Origin: Bradyrhizobium sp. 190
GTDB lineage: Bacteria; Pseudomonadota; Alphaproteobacteria; Rhizobiales; Xanthobacteraceae
Reading direction: 5' to 3'
DNA: 48,645 bases
Assembly (NCBI RefSeq): GCF_023073415.1
Contig: NZ_JADPJL010000044.1
Coordinates: forward strand, 1 to 48,645
Shown here piece by piece: positions 33,151-44,114 of this stretch; the first letter of the stretch is position 1, and each line of letters starts with the position of its first letter. A model generated the notes under the pieces. That model ran no database searches. It saw only the letters and a list, made by a program, of their open reading frames with translations, and had not been told where the DNA came from. The position numbers were made by a program, and so were the translations under genes.

Positions 33151-34710
33151 ATGGCAAAGAAAACCGTGATCAAGCGGAAGAACGGCGCGGCAAAGACAGC
33201 GCCGAAGAAATCAACGAAAAAGTCCGCCGGCCGCGCAGCCGCAAAAACACAGAAGAAAGCGGTCTCACAAAAACCCGCCAAGGCGCGCCCGCCCAAGGGT
33301 CCGGTTTGGCAATGGTCGGCGCTGCAGACGGCAGCCGCCATCCGCTCAGGTGCGATTTCCTCGATTGAGGTTGTCGAAGCGCATATCGCGCGAATGCGCG
33401 AAGTTAATCCAAAGCTCAACGCGGTCGTTGTCGATCTGTCGGACGAAGCGCTGAAGGCGGCAAAAGCTGCGGACAACGCCCGGACAAGAAAGACAGAGCT
33501 TGGCCCGCTACACGGCGTACCGATCACGATCAAGGAAAACGTCGACTATGAGGGGCGGCCCAACCCCAACGGTGTGGCCGCGCAGATGAATATTATCGCC
33601 CCCTCCGACGCGCCGGTCGTGCGCAATCTCAAGAAGGCCGGCGCAATTGTGGTCGGCCTGACCAATACGCCCGAATTCTCGCTCCGCGGCTTTACGGAAA
33701 ACCCGCTGCACGGGCTTACGCTGAACCCGTGGGATCCCGATATCACCTGCGGCGGTTCGTCGGGCGGCGCCGGTGCCGCGGTGGCGGCCGGCATCGGCAC
33801 GGTCGCGCACGGCAACGACATCGGCGGTTCGTTACGCTGGCCAGCGCACTGCAATGGTGTCGTCACGATCAAGCCGACGCAAGGCCGCGTCCCGGCCTAT
33901 AACGAGAGCGCCGCGGCCGAGCGGCCGATGCTCGCTCATCTGATGTCCGCGCAAGGACCGCTGGCGCGCAGCGTCGGTGACGTCAGGATGGCGCTCGAAG
34001 TCATGAGCCAGCGCGATCCGCGGGATCCCTGGTGGGTCGCAGCACCTCTGGTCGGGCCAAAACCGAAAGGCCCGATCAAGGTCGCGCTCGCGAAGCTGCC
34101 TGACGACATGGACGTTGCTCCCTCGGTGCGTGCTGCGCTCAGGCAGGCCGCGGACCATCTCGAGCGTTCGGGCTATCGCGTCAGCGAAATCGAAGTTCCC
34201 GACATCAACGGTGTCTGGCAGACCTGGTGCGACATCATCGCCAACGAAACCGCGATGCTGCAGGAAGCCGCGATGCTGAAAGTGACTTCGCCCGATTTCC
34301 ATGCCGCCTACAACGGCATCAAGGCGAAGGCAAACACGCTCGACTTGTTGGGCTGGATGCGCGCCACGGCTGCGCGCAACACCCATATCCGGGCCTGGCA
34401 GTTGTTCCTTGAGGATTTCCCTGTCGTACTCGCCCCGACGACGGTGAAGCCGACGCCTGGCCCGCGCGAGGATGCAATCAGCCCGGAGCGCACGCGTGAA
34501 CTCTTCTGGAACGACCTGCGTTTCATTTCCGCGATCAATGTGCTTGGTCTGCCTGGCGCCGTCGTGCCGGTTACGCTGCATGAAGGCCAACCGATCGGCG
34601 TGCAGTTGATTGCAGGACGCTATCGCGAGGACCTCGCACTGGACGCGGCGGCGGCAATCGAGAAGCGGGCGGGAACGTTGGTACCCCAGCTGTGGGAGAA
34701 GATGGCCTGA
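33151..34710 (+). CDS. Amidase-signature hydrolase with histone-H1-like N-terminal tail
   Basis: A 519-aa protein. Residues 1-50 are a disordered Lys/Ala/Pro tail with 18 basic residues and no acidic ones, resembling histone H1 tails. Residues 52-519 are an amidase-signature domain with the triad Lys128 (TIKEN), Ser203 (GGSSGG) and Ser227 (GGSLR), spaced as in known family members. It would hydrolyse a C-N amide bond; the substrate is unknown. The tail is not part of the catalytic fold. The divergent neighbour (32573-32884) carries a similar basic tail. Confidence 0.9.
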   Translation: MAKKTVIKRKNGAAKTAPKKSTKKSAGRAAAKTQKKAVSQKPAKARPPKGPVWQWSALQTAAAIRSGAISSIEVVEAHIARMREVNPKLNAVVVDLSDEALKAAKAADNARTRKTELGPLHGVPITIKENVDYEGRPNPNGVAAQMNIIAPSDAPVVRNLKKAGAIVVGLTNTPEFSLRGFTENPLHGLTLNPWDPDITCGGSSGGAGAAVAAGIGTVAHGNDIGGSLRWPAHCNGVVTIKPTQGRVPAYNESAAAERPMLAHLMSAQGPLARSVGDVRMALEVMSQRDPRDPWWVAAPLVGPKPKGPIKVALAKLPDDMDVAPSVRAALRQAADHLERSGYRVSEIEVPDINGVWQTWCDIIANETAMLQEAAMLKVTSPDFHAAYNGIKAKANTLDLLGWMRATAARNTHIRAWQLFLEDFPVVLAPTTVKPTPGPREDAISPERTRELFWNDLRFISAINVLGLPGAVVPVTLHEGQPIGVQLIAGRYREDLALDAAAAIEKRAGTLVPQLWEKMA

Positions 34711-34889
34711 GCGAGCCCTTGGCCGTGGCGTCCCGGAGTTCTGTCCGATCCCAGGCCGTCATCGCGCGCCAATGGCTTGACTTCGTAAGGTAATCCATCG
34801 AGAGGTGGATCGCTTCCGCCTTCGCCCAGCAGCCATGGCGAAGCTTAAGAAAATCGCGAACCCCAAGAAATCCAGATGGGAGCCGCCCG

Positions 34890-36518
<1,629 letters not shown>

Positions 36519-36526
36519 GTGACTCT

Positions 36527-36649
36527 GTAGCCCGGATGGAGCGCAGCGCAATCCGGGATAGGTCTATCCGCGGATGGAATTGTCCCGGATTTTGCGGAGC
36601 CTGTCATCGGGCGCGCATTCGCGCGACCCGTTGGCTCCATCCGGGCTAC
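36527..36649. repeat. GTAGCCCGGATG palindrome with nested 40-bp module
   Basis: The ends GTAGCCCGGATGG and CCATCCGGGCTAC are reverse complements. Inner arms (ATCCGGGATAGG and a CCCGGAT partner) extend the palindrome. The right arm is interrupted by a 40-bp GC-rich palindrome (36597-36636) that also occurs at 46156-46195 in a different repeat family with one mismatch. The right end provides the stop codon of the gene at 36646-37263. Confidence 0.88.
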
Positions 36650-37263
36650 GTTGCTCTGCGGGCAGCAGCGATTTCGTTCGCAAGCCGGCCATAATCCGCC
36701 CAGACCAAATTCAGAAACAGCGGTGGCTCCTGCTGCGCCTGCAGCATCTGCGCGTAACGCTCTTTCGCTCCCTCCATCTCCCACCATTTCTGCGCCGACA
36801 TCGCAACTCTTCGGAAGCGGTTGAGCGTTCCCGAAAATGTCTTGCGATCGGCCCCGGCAAGGCCAGCGCAATGCGTGAGCCAGTTGAATCCGGCAATGAC
36901 GGCAATCGCCAGATCGCTCATCGTGTTGCCGGTGAATTCGATCACCGTTTCATCGTGCGGCAACTGGCGAAGATACGCGTCCAGTATCGCTGCTTGTGAA
37001 TTCGGCTCGGCGAGCAGCCTGAATTCACCCCTCGGCACCGTCAGCAGATAGCGCATGGCTTCCAGCCGCGTATGGTTGCAGACCTGCTCCTTGTCGGCTC
37101 CTGCATCCGAGGCGGTCCGCTTGCAGGCGGGATAGACCCATTTCCCAATGTCGGCCTCGTCGAGATATTGCCTGCCCCGCTTCTCGATATCCGCCAGCAG
37201 CGCATGCGGGGCATCCGGCGGCGTCGCCGGAACTTTTCCAAATGGCCAGGCACGCCAACTCAT
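36646..37263 (-). CDS. Hypothetical protein, 205 aa
   Basis: A soluble protein of 205 aa with no signal peptide or recognised domain. It is rich in aromatic residues and helical, with conserved-looking segments RRGRQYLDEADIGKWVYPACK-type text near residue 30 (two Cys in the first third) and NRFRRVAMSAQKWWEMEGAK. The TAG stop codon is supplied by the end of the adjacent palindromic repeat, so the original C terminus may have been different. I do not recognise the family. Confidence 0.7.
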   Translation of the reverse strand: MSWRAWPFGKVPATPPDAPHALLADIEKRGRQYLDEADIGKWVYPACKRTASDAGADKEQVCNHTRLEAMRYLLTVPRGEFRLLAEPNSQAAILDAYLRQLPHDETVIEFTGNTMSDLAIAVIAGFNWLTHCAGLAGADRKTFSGTLNRFRRVAMSAQKWWEMEGAKERYAQMLQAQQEPPLFLNLVWADYGRLANEIAAARRAT

Positions 37264-37383
37264 GGGACCCCATTTGATTCAAAGGCTTACCAGTTCGCCT
37301 GCCAGTTGCGCACGCGGCGTTTACTTGACGGCCCTCTACGCTCGCACGAAAATTCGGCATGGGGCAACCGTGGAGTGAATGTC

Positions 37384-37821
37384 ATGAGTAAGACAAGTCT
37401 CGGAAAAGCTGCCCTCGCGGTCTCCGTCTTCACATGCGCGACCATGCTGTCGTTTGACTGGAGCGAACAAAAGGGCGCTTCGCTGTCTATCGAGCGTGCG
37501 CAGGCACAGATGGTTGACCCATATACCCCGGGCGTTGCCCGGCGGCAGGCGCGGCGGACCGCGGCCGGTGCGGCCGCGGTGGGCGCCGGTGCTGTTGCAG
37601 CCGGTGCTGTCGTAGCCGGAGCTGTCGCAGCCGGAGCGACCGCCCCCTACTACGGCGGCGGCCCCTATGCCTATTACGGCGGCCCGGGCGTATACGGCGG
37701 CCCCGCCTATTACGGCGGCCCCGGCGTATGGAGCCAGGACTACGCGGCGCGCAATGGCATCATCTGCCAGCCCGGCACATTGGTCCGCCTCGACGACGGC
37801 CTGATGCACCGCTGCCAGTAA
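37384..37821 (+). CDS. Exported Ala/Gly/Tyr-rich low-complexity protein
   Basis: A 145-aa protein. The N-terminal signal-like segment (KAALAVSVFTCATMLSF) is followed by RAQAQMVDP, a likely cleavage region. Residues 56-95 are Ala/Gly/Val repeats (AGAVAAGAVVAGAVAAGATA) that could span a membrane. Residues 96-120 carry YGGP-type repeats. A conserved tail ends NGIICQPGTLVRLDDGLMHRCQ with two Cys (quoted as NGIICQPGTLVRL and DGLMHRCQ). Similar Gly/Tyr-rich exported proteins are common and uncharacterised in this group. Confidence 0.7.
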   Translation: MSKTSLGKAALAVSVFTCATMLSFDWSEQKGASLSIERAQAQMVDPYTPGVARRQARRTAAGAAAVGAGAVAAGAVVAGAVAAGATAPYYGGGPYAYYGGPGVYGGPAYYGGPGVWSQDYAARNGIICQPGTLVRLDDGLMHRCQ

Positions 37822-37887
37822 GCGAGATTGTCGGGAACGGCGGCCGAAGGACCGCCCTTCTCGCTCGCAACCCTATCGAGAAAATTC

Positions 37888-37970
37888 GTAGCCCGGATGG
37901 AGCGCAATCCGGGATAGGTCTATCCACGGATGGAATTATCCCGGATTTCGCTTCGCTGCATCCGGGCTAC
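37888..37970. repeat. GTAGCCCGGATG palindrome, copy without insertion
   Basis: Same family as 36527-36649: ends GTAGCCCGGATGG and GCATCCGGGCTAC, with the shared inner segment GGATAGGTCTATCC. Here the right arm keeps the plain TTCGCTTCGCT sequence where the other copy carries the 40-bp module. It ends 4 bp before the SDR stop codon. Confidence 0.88.
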
Positions 37971-37974
37971 GTTC

Positions 37975-38769
37975 TCACTTCCCGTAACTCTCGCGCATCT
38001 TCGCCTGGATCTTCGCCATGCCTGATATCCAGCGGTCGTAATTCTCGGTTTTCTTGCGCATGTAGCCCAGCACCTGCGGGTGCGGCAGGATCACAAAGGT
38101 TTCCTCTTCCAGTCCCTTCAGCACGTCCTGCGCCACCTGCTCAGGCGACAGGTCGCCGTCGCCGGATTGCGGACCCTTCGGTATCGAGCGCAGCATGTTG
38201 GTATCGACGCCCTGCGGGCACAGGATCGAAACCTTGATGTTGTCGGCCTTGTGCGAGATCGCGAGGTTTTCGGCAAACCCCACCGCAGCATGCTTGGTGG
38301 TCGAATAGGCCGGGCTGCCGACCTGTGACAGCAACCCCGCCGCCGAAATCGTGTTGAGGAAATAGCCGCCGCCGCGCGCCTTCATGCGCGGGATCAGGTG
38401 CCGCGCCGCATAGACATGGGCCATGACATGAACGGCCCAGCTTCGCTGCCACGGTTCGTCGGAGTTTCCGCCGGCATTCACCGACAGTGGATCGAAACCG
38501 CCGCCGATGCCGGCATTGGAGCAGAACAGCGCGATCGGGCCGAATTGATGTTCGGTCTCCTCGATGACGTGAAGGATATCCTTCTCCTTTCCGACATCGC
38601 ATTTGAAGGCCGCCCCGCCGATCGGAGTGGCGACGGTTCGCGCGCCATCGGGATCGATATCGGCGACCACGACCTTGGCTGCGCCTGCGCGATGGAAAGC
38701 CTCGCACATCGCCCGGCCGATGCCGTTGCCACCACCGGTGACAACCACGACTTTGCCGGTCACCTGCAT
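37975..38769 (-). CDS. Short-chain dehydrogenase/reductase
   Basis: A 264-aa classical SDR with TGGGNGIG (cofactor loop, residues 11-18), ADIDPDG after the second strand (an Asp that favours NAD), SNAGIG, the catalytic Ser in NTISAAG and YSTTK (Tyr/Lys pair). The C terminus is a ~30-residue helical extension (YMRKKTENYDRWISGMAKI). The substrate is unknown. It lies 24 bp downstream of the TrhA gene's stop on the same strand, so the two probably form an operon. Confidence 0.87.
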   Translation of the reverse strand: MQVTGKVVVVTGGGNGIGRAMCEAFHRAGAAKVVVADIDPDGARTVATPIGGAAFKCDVGKEKDILHVIEETEHQFGPIALFCSNAGIGGGFDPLSVNAGGNSDEPWQRSWAVHVMAHVYAARHLIPRMKARGGGYFLNTISAAGLLSQVGSPAYSTTKHAAVGFAENLAISHKADNIKVSILCPQGVDTNMLRSIPKGPQSGDGDLSPEQVAQDVLKGLEEETFVILPHPQVLGYMRKKTENYDRWISGMAKIQAKMRESYGK

Positions 38770-38793
38770 GGCCGCTCTCCCCTCTGATATCGT

Positions 38794-39492
38794 TTACGTC
38801 AGGATCATCATATCGAGAATAGCCGTATAATGGCAGGCGGCGCCGAGCAAGACGAAGCCGTGCCAGATCGCGTTCTGGAAGCGCAGCCGCTGCCAGGCAT
38901 GGAAGATCACGCCCAGGCTATAGAGCACGCCGCCCGCCACCACCAAGCCCAGCGCCAGCGGCGGCACCGCCTTCACCACCGAGTCGTAAATCATGACGCC
39001 GCTCCAGCCCAGCGCGAGATAGAGTCCCACGGCCAGACGATCGTATCGCCCCGGGCGCGCCAGCTTCAGCACCACACCGGCGATCGCGACGCACCACACC
39101 CCGATCAGCAGCGCGACCGCGAGATAGCTTTCCCGCAGCGCCACGATGAACGGCGTATAGGTGGCCGCGATCAAGAGATAGATCGCGGAATGATCGAAGC
39201 GGCGCAGCACCCATTTGGCGCGCGACACCGGCCAGAGATTATAGACCGCCGAAAATGTCAGCATCGCCAGCAGGCCCGCGACGTAAACCGACACCACCGC
39301 GACCTCGAACGCGCTGGCATAGACCGCGGTCAACACGATCAACGCCGTGGCGGCGACAAGCCCCAGACAGACGCCGACGATATGCACGACGCCGTCGGCG
39401 ATCAGTTCGGCGCGGTCGTAGTTCCAGTGCATGGCGTCGGCCGCCGCGTGGAACGATGTCGAGGCGAATTGTTTCAGTCTGAAGATGGTCAT
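38794..39492 (-). CDS. trhA: TrhA / hemolysin III family membrane protein
   Basis: A 232-aa seven-helix PAQR-type protein. It starts with YDRAELIADGVVHIVGVCLG, whose His lies in helix 1. It also has FSAVYNLWP, RRFDHSAIYLLIAATYTPF with the conserved Asp-His, and IFHAWQRLRFQNAIWHGFVL with the last pair of His residues; these form the zinc site of the superfamily. TrhA is linked to membrane homeostasis in E. coli; haemolytic activity should not be assumed. Divergent from ycjX. Confidence 0.88.
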   Translation of the reverse strand: MTIFRLKQFASTSFHAAADAMHWNYDRAELIADGVVHIVGVCLGLVAATALIVLTAVYASAFEVAVVSVYVAGLLAMLTFSAVYNLWPVSRAKWVLRRFDHSAIYLLIAATYTPFIVALRESYLAVALLIGVWCVAIAGVVLKLARPGRYDRLAVGLYLALGWSGVMIYDSVVKAVPPLALGLVVAGGVLYSLGVIFHAWQRLRFQNAIWHGFVLLGAACHYTAILDMMILT

Positions 39493-39683
39493 GCAGGTCC
39501 ACAGCAGCTGGTGAGAGGGCGATTAGGAGTACTCCACAGCAGTGGCATTTTCGTGCCGCCGGTCACAAGGCGATATCCGTAGAAGCCCGTGGCCAGCCTA
39601 TCACGGACGCTTGATTTTGGTCCGCCAATCGCCACTTTCCTGACATCGCCCACCAACGCTTCTTTCGAGCCTCCCACGCCCGC

Positions 39684-41147
39684 ATGGCCCCCAGTTTTTC
39701 AGATATCGTCGAGGAAGCGCGCTTGTCGGCGCGGGCGCTTTTGGATTACGGCGACAGCTTCTTCAATCCCACGGTGCGGCTCGGCGTCACAGGCCTGTCG
39801 CGCGCCGGCAAGACCGTGTTCATCACGGCGCTGATCCACGGCCTCACCCGCGGCGGAAGGTTTCCGGTGTTCGAACCGTATGCCACGGGCCGGATCGCCC
39901 GCGCCCGGCTCGAGCCGCAGCCGGACGATGCGGTGCCGCGCTTCGACTATGAGAACCACGTCCGCACCCTGATCGAGGAGCGGCGCTGGCCAAGCTCCAC
40001 CGTCGACATCAGCGAACTGCGCCTCGTCATCGACTACCAGCGGCAGAACGGCGCCGATCGCACGCTCACCATCGACATCGTCGATTACCCCGGCGAGTGG
40101 CTGCTGGATCTTCCGCTGCTCGACAAAAGCTACGAGCAATGGTCGACGGAGAGCCTGGCATTGTCGCGCGAGGGCCCCCGCGCAAAACTCGCCGCGCCAT
40201 GGCACGAACATCTGAAAACGCTTCACCCCGAGGGCCGTGAGGACGAACAGGCGACGCGCATGGCGGCAAAGCTGTTCACGGATTATCTGCGCGCCTGCCG
40301 TGACGAACGTTTTGCGATGAGCCTGCTGCCGCCCGGACGCTTCCTGATGCCGGGCAATCTCGCTGATACACCGGCGCTGACCTTTGCGCCGCTCGATGTC
40401 GCGGCCGACGGCAGCGCGCCCGATGGTTCGCTGTGGGCGATGATGCGGCGACGTTACGAGGCCTACAAGGATGTCGTGGTGCGCCCGTTCTTCCGCGATC
40501 ATTTTGCGCGGCTCGACCGGCAGATCGTGCTGGTCGATGCACTCGCGGCGTTCAATGCCGGGCCGGAAGCGCTGCACGATCTCGAAGCCGCGCTATCGGG
40601 CATTCTCGATTGCTTCCGCATCGGCCGCAGCACGATACTGAGTACGCTCTTTCGTCCCCGGATCGATCGCATTCTGTTTGCCGCCACCAAGGCCGATCAT
40701 TTGCACCATCAGAGCCACGACCGGCTGGAAGCGGTGCTGCGGCGCGCGGTCGCCAAGGCGGCCAACCGTGCCGAATATGCCGGCGCGACAATCGATGTGG
40801 TCGCGCTATCGGCGGTGCGCGCCACGCGCGAGGCGCAGGTCGCGCGCGGCCGGGAGAAGCTGCCGTCCATCATCGGCACGCCCGCGCCCGGCGAGACCGC
40901 CAATGGCGAAGCCTTCGATGGCGAGACCGAAGTCGCGACCTTTCCGGGCGACCTGCCCGCGGACCCTGAGGAACTGTTCAACGGCGGCTTTCGCGGCCTT
41001 TCCAGCACGGCTTCCGAACAGGCCGATTTCCGTTTCCTGCGGTTCCGGCCGCCGCTGCTGGAGCGCACGGCCAACGACGAGCCCGCGCTGCCTCACATCC
41101 GCCTCGACCGCGCCCTCCAGTTCCTGATCGGAGACCGACTGCAATGA
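39684..41147 (+). CDS. ycjX: YcjX family P-loop protein
   Basis: A 487-aa protein with a Walker A motif GLSRAGKT (37-44), a G3-like DIVDYPGEWLLDLPLL segment around residue 130, and FAATKADHLHH (a NKxD-like base motif) near 335. YcjX proteins are stress-associated GTPase-like proteins of uncertain role, often linked to phage-shock (Psp) loci. The stop overlaps the start of ycjF by 4 bp (ATGA). Confidence 0.9.
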   Translation: MAPSFSDIVEEARLSARALLDYGDSFFNPTVRLGVTGLSRAGKTVFITALIHGLTRGGRFPVFEPYATGRIARARLEPQPDDAVPRFDYENHVRTLIEERRWPSSTVDISELRLVIDYQRQNGADRTLTIDIVDYPGEWLLDLPLLDKSYEQWSTESLALSREGPRAKLAAPWHEHLKTLHPEGREDEQATRMAAKLFTDYLRACRDERFAMSLLPPGRFLMPGNLADTPALTFAPLDVAADGSAPDGSLWAMMRRRYEAYKDVVVRPFFRDHFARLDRQIVLVDALAAFNAGPEALHDLEAALSGILDCFRIGRSTILSTLFRPRIDRILFAATKADHLHHQSHDRLEAVLRRAVAKAANRAEYAGATIDVVALSAVRATREAQVARGREKLPSIIGTPAPGETANGEAFDGETEVATFPGDLPADPEELFNGGFRGLSSTASEQADFRFLRFRPPLLERTANDEPALPHIRLDRALQFLIGDRLQ

Positions 41148-42181
41148 GCGAGAAGACGCCGCATCGGCGGCCGGCGACGTTCAAGCTCGGCGATCCCGGC
41201 GTGATCGTGATGGGTCCGGATGAAACCGGACGCCCTGCCCGCGGCACCGTACACATCACGCCCGAAGCCGATCCTGCCACCCTGCCCGTACCGATCGATG
41301 CGCCACTCGTGGCGGCGCGCCGCGGCTTTCGCTGGGGCACCCTGTTCTGGTCCGCGGCCGGCGGGCTGGTGCTGCTCGGCCTCGGGCTTGGCGTCGTCAA
41401 CCTGATCGAGGACCTGTTCGCGCGCAGCGAAACCCTGGGCTACGTCGCGCTGGCCTTCGCCGCCGCCGCCGCGCTGGCGCTGGCGGTCGTCATCGGGCGC
41501 GAAGCTTTCGGCCTGGCGCGGCTGGCGGCGATCGAGAAGCTGCATCAACGCGCCACTGAGGTGCTGCGCAGCGACGACCGCGCCGAGAGCCGCGCCGTCG
41601 TCAACGATTTGCTGAAGCTCGCACATCAGAACCCGCAACTGGCCCGCGCCCGCGCAGCCCTGGTGAGCCACGCCGACGACATCATCGACGGCGCCGACAT
41701 GATCAAGCTCGCCGAGCGCGAACTGATGGCGCCGCTAGATGAAGAGGCGCGCAGGCTGGTCTCGATAGCCGCGCAGCGCGTCTCGGTCGTCACCGCGGTG
41801 AGCCCGCGCGCGCTGATCGACGTGCTGTTCGTGTTCGTCGCCGCGATGCGGTTGATCCGGCAATTGGCCCGGCTCTATGGCGGCCGGCCGGGCACGCTCG
41901 GCATGATCAGCCTGCTGCGCCACGTGATCGGCCATCTCGCCATCACCGGCGGCATGGCCGTCGGTGACAGTCTCGTGCAACAAATGCTCGGCCACGGCAT
42001 CGCCGCCAAACTCTCGCAGCGGCTCGGCGAAGGCGTGCTCAACGGCCTGCTCACCGCGCGGCTCGGGCTGGCCGCGATCGACGTGACGCGCCCGCTGCCG
42101 TTTACGGCGCTGCCGCGACCTGCGCTCGGCGATCTCGCCAAGGATTTGCTGCGCAAGCGCGATGATGAGGCTCTAACGTAG
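41144..42181 (+). CDS. ycjF: YcjF family (TIGR01620/DUF697) inner-membrane protein
   Basis: A 345-aa protein. A cytoplasmic N terminus precedes two transmembrane helices (GTLFWSAAGGLVLLGLGLGV and GYVALAFAAAAALALAVVIG). A DUF697 domain covers about 190-325 (RALIDVLFVFVAAMRLIRQLA, GMISLLRHVIGHLAITGG; first quoted to 20 residues RALIDVLFVFVAAMRLIRQL). It is translationally coupled to ycjX and likely acts with it. The TAG stop (42179-42181) lies within the end of a palindromic repeat. Confidence 0.89.
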   Translation: MSEKTPHRRPATFKLGDPGVIVMGPDETGRPARGTVHITPEADPATLPVPIDAPLVAARRGFRWGTLFWSAAGGLVLLGLGLGVVNLIEDLFARSETLGYVALAFAAAAALALAVVIGREAFGLARLAAIEKLHQRATEVLRSDDRAESRAVVNDLLKLAHQNPQLARARAALVSHADDIIDGADMIKLAERELMAPLDEEARRLVSIAAQRVSVVTAVSPRALIDVLFVFVAAMRLIRQLARLYGGRPGTLGMISLLRHVIGHLAITGGMAVGDSLVQQMLGHGIAAKLSQRLGEGVLNGLLTARLGLAAIDVTRPLPFTALPRPALGDLAKDLLRKRDDEALT

Positions 42182-42243
42182 CCCACCATCTATCCGCAAT
42201 AACTGCCTTGCATGGTGGGCACGCTTCGCTTTGCCCACCCTAC
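42178..42243. repeat. GTAG...CTAC palindrome, CCCACC family, left end truncated
   Basis: GCCCACCAT and ATGGTGGGC form the inner stem, and the right end GCTTTGCCCACCCTAC is intact. The left outer arm is deleted so that GTAG joins CCCACCAT directly. The first bases provide the ycjF stop codon. Confidence 0.83.
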
Positions 42244-42378
42244 GCATCCTCCTGATTGAATGCCGCTGAACGTCTCGCCCGCGCCATTGTTCCAAAGCAG
42301 CGCTCGCCCTCGCGCGAGCCCCCGTTCGCCAGTACCGGGCGCGGGGCGGGTCAGGCCTGACAACCCCAAAGATCGCCA

Positions 42379-42403
42379 GGAACGAGTCACCCGATCGGCC
42401 GTT
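42379..42403 (+). promoter_or_regulatory. EcfG promoter upstream of the FAD/Rieske gene
   Basis: GGAAC (42379-42383), 17 bp, GTT (42401-42403). The predicted start of transcription is about 30 nt before the oxidoreductase ATG. The rest of the 42244-42441 gap shows nothing else. Confidence 0.75.
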
Positions 42404-42441
42404 GGACTCTCAACCTCGTTCTCGACCGGCTGGATTTCCAG

Positions 42442-44040
42442 ATGGATCGTTTCGTCGACCGGCGCAGCAAATCGCTTTGGATGGACGTAGCGGTTGCCCC
42501 GCGCGCCACTCCGCTTCAGGGCAACAGGGAATGCGATGTCGCGATCATCGGCGCGGGTATTGCAGGGATATCCACCGCCTACGAACTTGCCGCGGCGGGT
42601 TCGCGCGTCATCGTCGTTGATCGCGGGAAGATCGCGGGCGGCATAACGGCGCGCACCAGCGCGCATCTGGCGCCGCTATGCGATGACCTGACGTCTGAGA
42701 TGATAGGCCTGCGCGGCGAGGAGATATCCCGCCTGTTCTACGAGAGCCAGGCCGCAGCGGTGGATCGCATCGAGGAAATCCAGAAGCGGGAATCCATCGA
42801 CTGCGATTTTCGTCGCCTCGACGGTTACCTGTTTCAGGCGCTCAACACCGACTCGCAAATCATCGAGGACGAGCTGGATGCCGTCCGGAAGGTCGGCGCC
42901 CCCGTCCATCGGCTGGTCGGCGTTCCCCTCGCCCATTGCGAGCAGCAGCACGTGCTGCGCTATCCGCGCCAGGCGACGTTTCATCCTCTCAAATATCTCA
43001 AGGGTCTCGTCGCCGCCATCGAGGCAAGGGACGGCAGCTTCCACTGCGACACGGTCGTCGAGCGCTTCGAAGAGCGCGACGACGGCAAGGTCGCCGTCAC
43101 GGCCGGCTGCGGAACGATAACGGCCCGGGCCGCGGTCGTGGCCACCAATGCTCCGATCGTCGATCGATTTGCCTTGCACACCAAGATGGCTCCCTATCGC
43201 ACCTACGCGATGGCCTTTTCGATTCCGAAGGGAGCCATTCCGGACGCCCTGTACTGGGACACGCTCGACCCCTACCACTATGTGCGGCTGCAGCCGGGCG
43301 ATGGTCGAACCGACTCTCTCATCGTCGGCGGCGGCGACCACAAGAGTGGCGAAGCCGACGACGCAGAAGTTCGCTTTCAGGCCCTCGAAGCCTGGACGCG
43401 CAATCTCATTCCAGCCGCGAAAGAGGTCACCCATCGTTGGTCGGGACAGGTGCTCGACACCATCGATTACGCCGGCTTCATCGGCAGGAATCCTGGAAGC
43501 AAGAATATCTACGTGCATACCGGCGATTCCGGCCAGGGCATGACCCACGGCGTTGTGGGCGCGATGATCAATTCGGCGCTGATCCTGGGGCGAGACACCA
43601 AATGGGCCGAAGTCTATGAGCCCTCGCGCAAGACGCCCGCCGCAATAGGCAACTTCCTGAGAGAGAATGTCACCGCGGTGAAGAACTTTGCCGAGTATCT
43701 CGCGCCCGGCGAACTGGCCGATGTCGGCGAGCTGAAAGCCGGACACGGCGCCATCATCCGGCAAGGCATGCGCAAGATCGCGGCCTATCGTGATCCTTCC
43801 GGCGAGCTATATGCGCGCTCTGCCGCCTGCACGCATATCGGCTGCCACCTGCACTGGAATTCCTTTGAGACGTGCTGGGATTGCCCCTGTCACGGATCTC
43901 ACTTTGCAATCGATGGGACACCGCTCAATGCTCCCGCCATCGGACCTCTGGCCGAGGCTGATATCGAGACGCGCTCCGGGGATTACGCAGGCGAAGATCA
44001 AGACGGCAAACGGCAGACTTCACTCCATTCGGAAACCTGA
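42442..44040 (+). CDS. FAD-dependent oxidoreductase with C-terminal Rieske domain
   Basis: A 532-aa fusion. Residues 32-400 form a DAO-type FAD oxidoreductase with GAGIAG (37-42), VDRGKIAGG and a C-terminal FAD contact DSGQGMTHGVVG. Residues 430-515 form a Rieske domain with ligands Cys463 and His465 (CTH) and Cys481 and His484 (CPCH), spaced normally for a [2Fe-2S] cluster. Electrons probably pass between FAD and the cluster; the substrate is unknown. A downstream ATG (42481) is possible. The EcfG promoter suggests stress induction, and the SDR 74 bp downstream may share the transcript. Confidence 0.88.
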   Translation: MDRFVDRRSKSLWMDVAVAPRATPLQGNRECDVAIIGAGIAGISTAYELAAAGSRVIVVDRGKIAGGITARTSAHLAPLCDDLTSEMIGLRGEEISRLFYESQAAAVDRIEEIQKRESIDCDFRRLDGYLFQALNTDSQIIEDELDAVRKVGAPVHRLVGVPLAHCEQQHVLRYPRQATFHPLKYLKGLVAAIEARDGSFHCDTVVERFEERDDGKVAVTAGCGTITARAAVVATNAPIVDRFALHTKMAPYRTYAMAFSIPKGAIPDALYWDTLDPYHYVRLQPGDGRTDSLIVGGGDHKSGEADDAEVRFQALEAWTRNLIPAAKEVTHRWSGQVLDTIDYAGFIGRNPGSKNIYVHTGDSGQGMTHGVVGAMINSALILGRDTKWAEVYEPSRKTPAAIGNFLRENVTAVKNFAEYLAPGELADVGELKAGHGAIIRQGMRKIAAYRDPSGELYARSAACTHIGCHLHWNSFETCWDCPCHGSHFAIDGTPLNAPAIGPLAEADIETRSGDYAGEDQDGKRQTSLHSET

Positions 44041-44114
44041 ATCGCCTCAAACCAGATTACGGCACACACCACCCGCGACGTTCGACCAACTCCGTGCTCT
44101 CTTGGAGAACCGCC

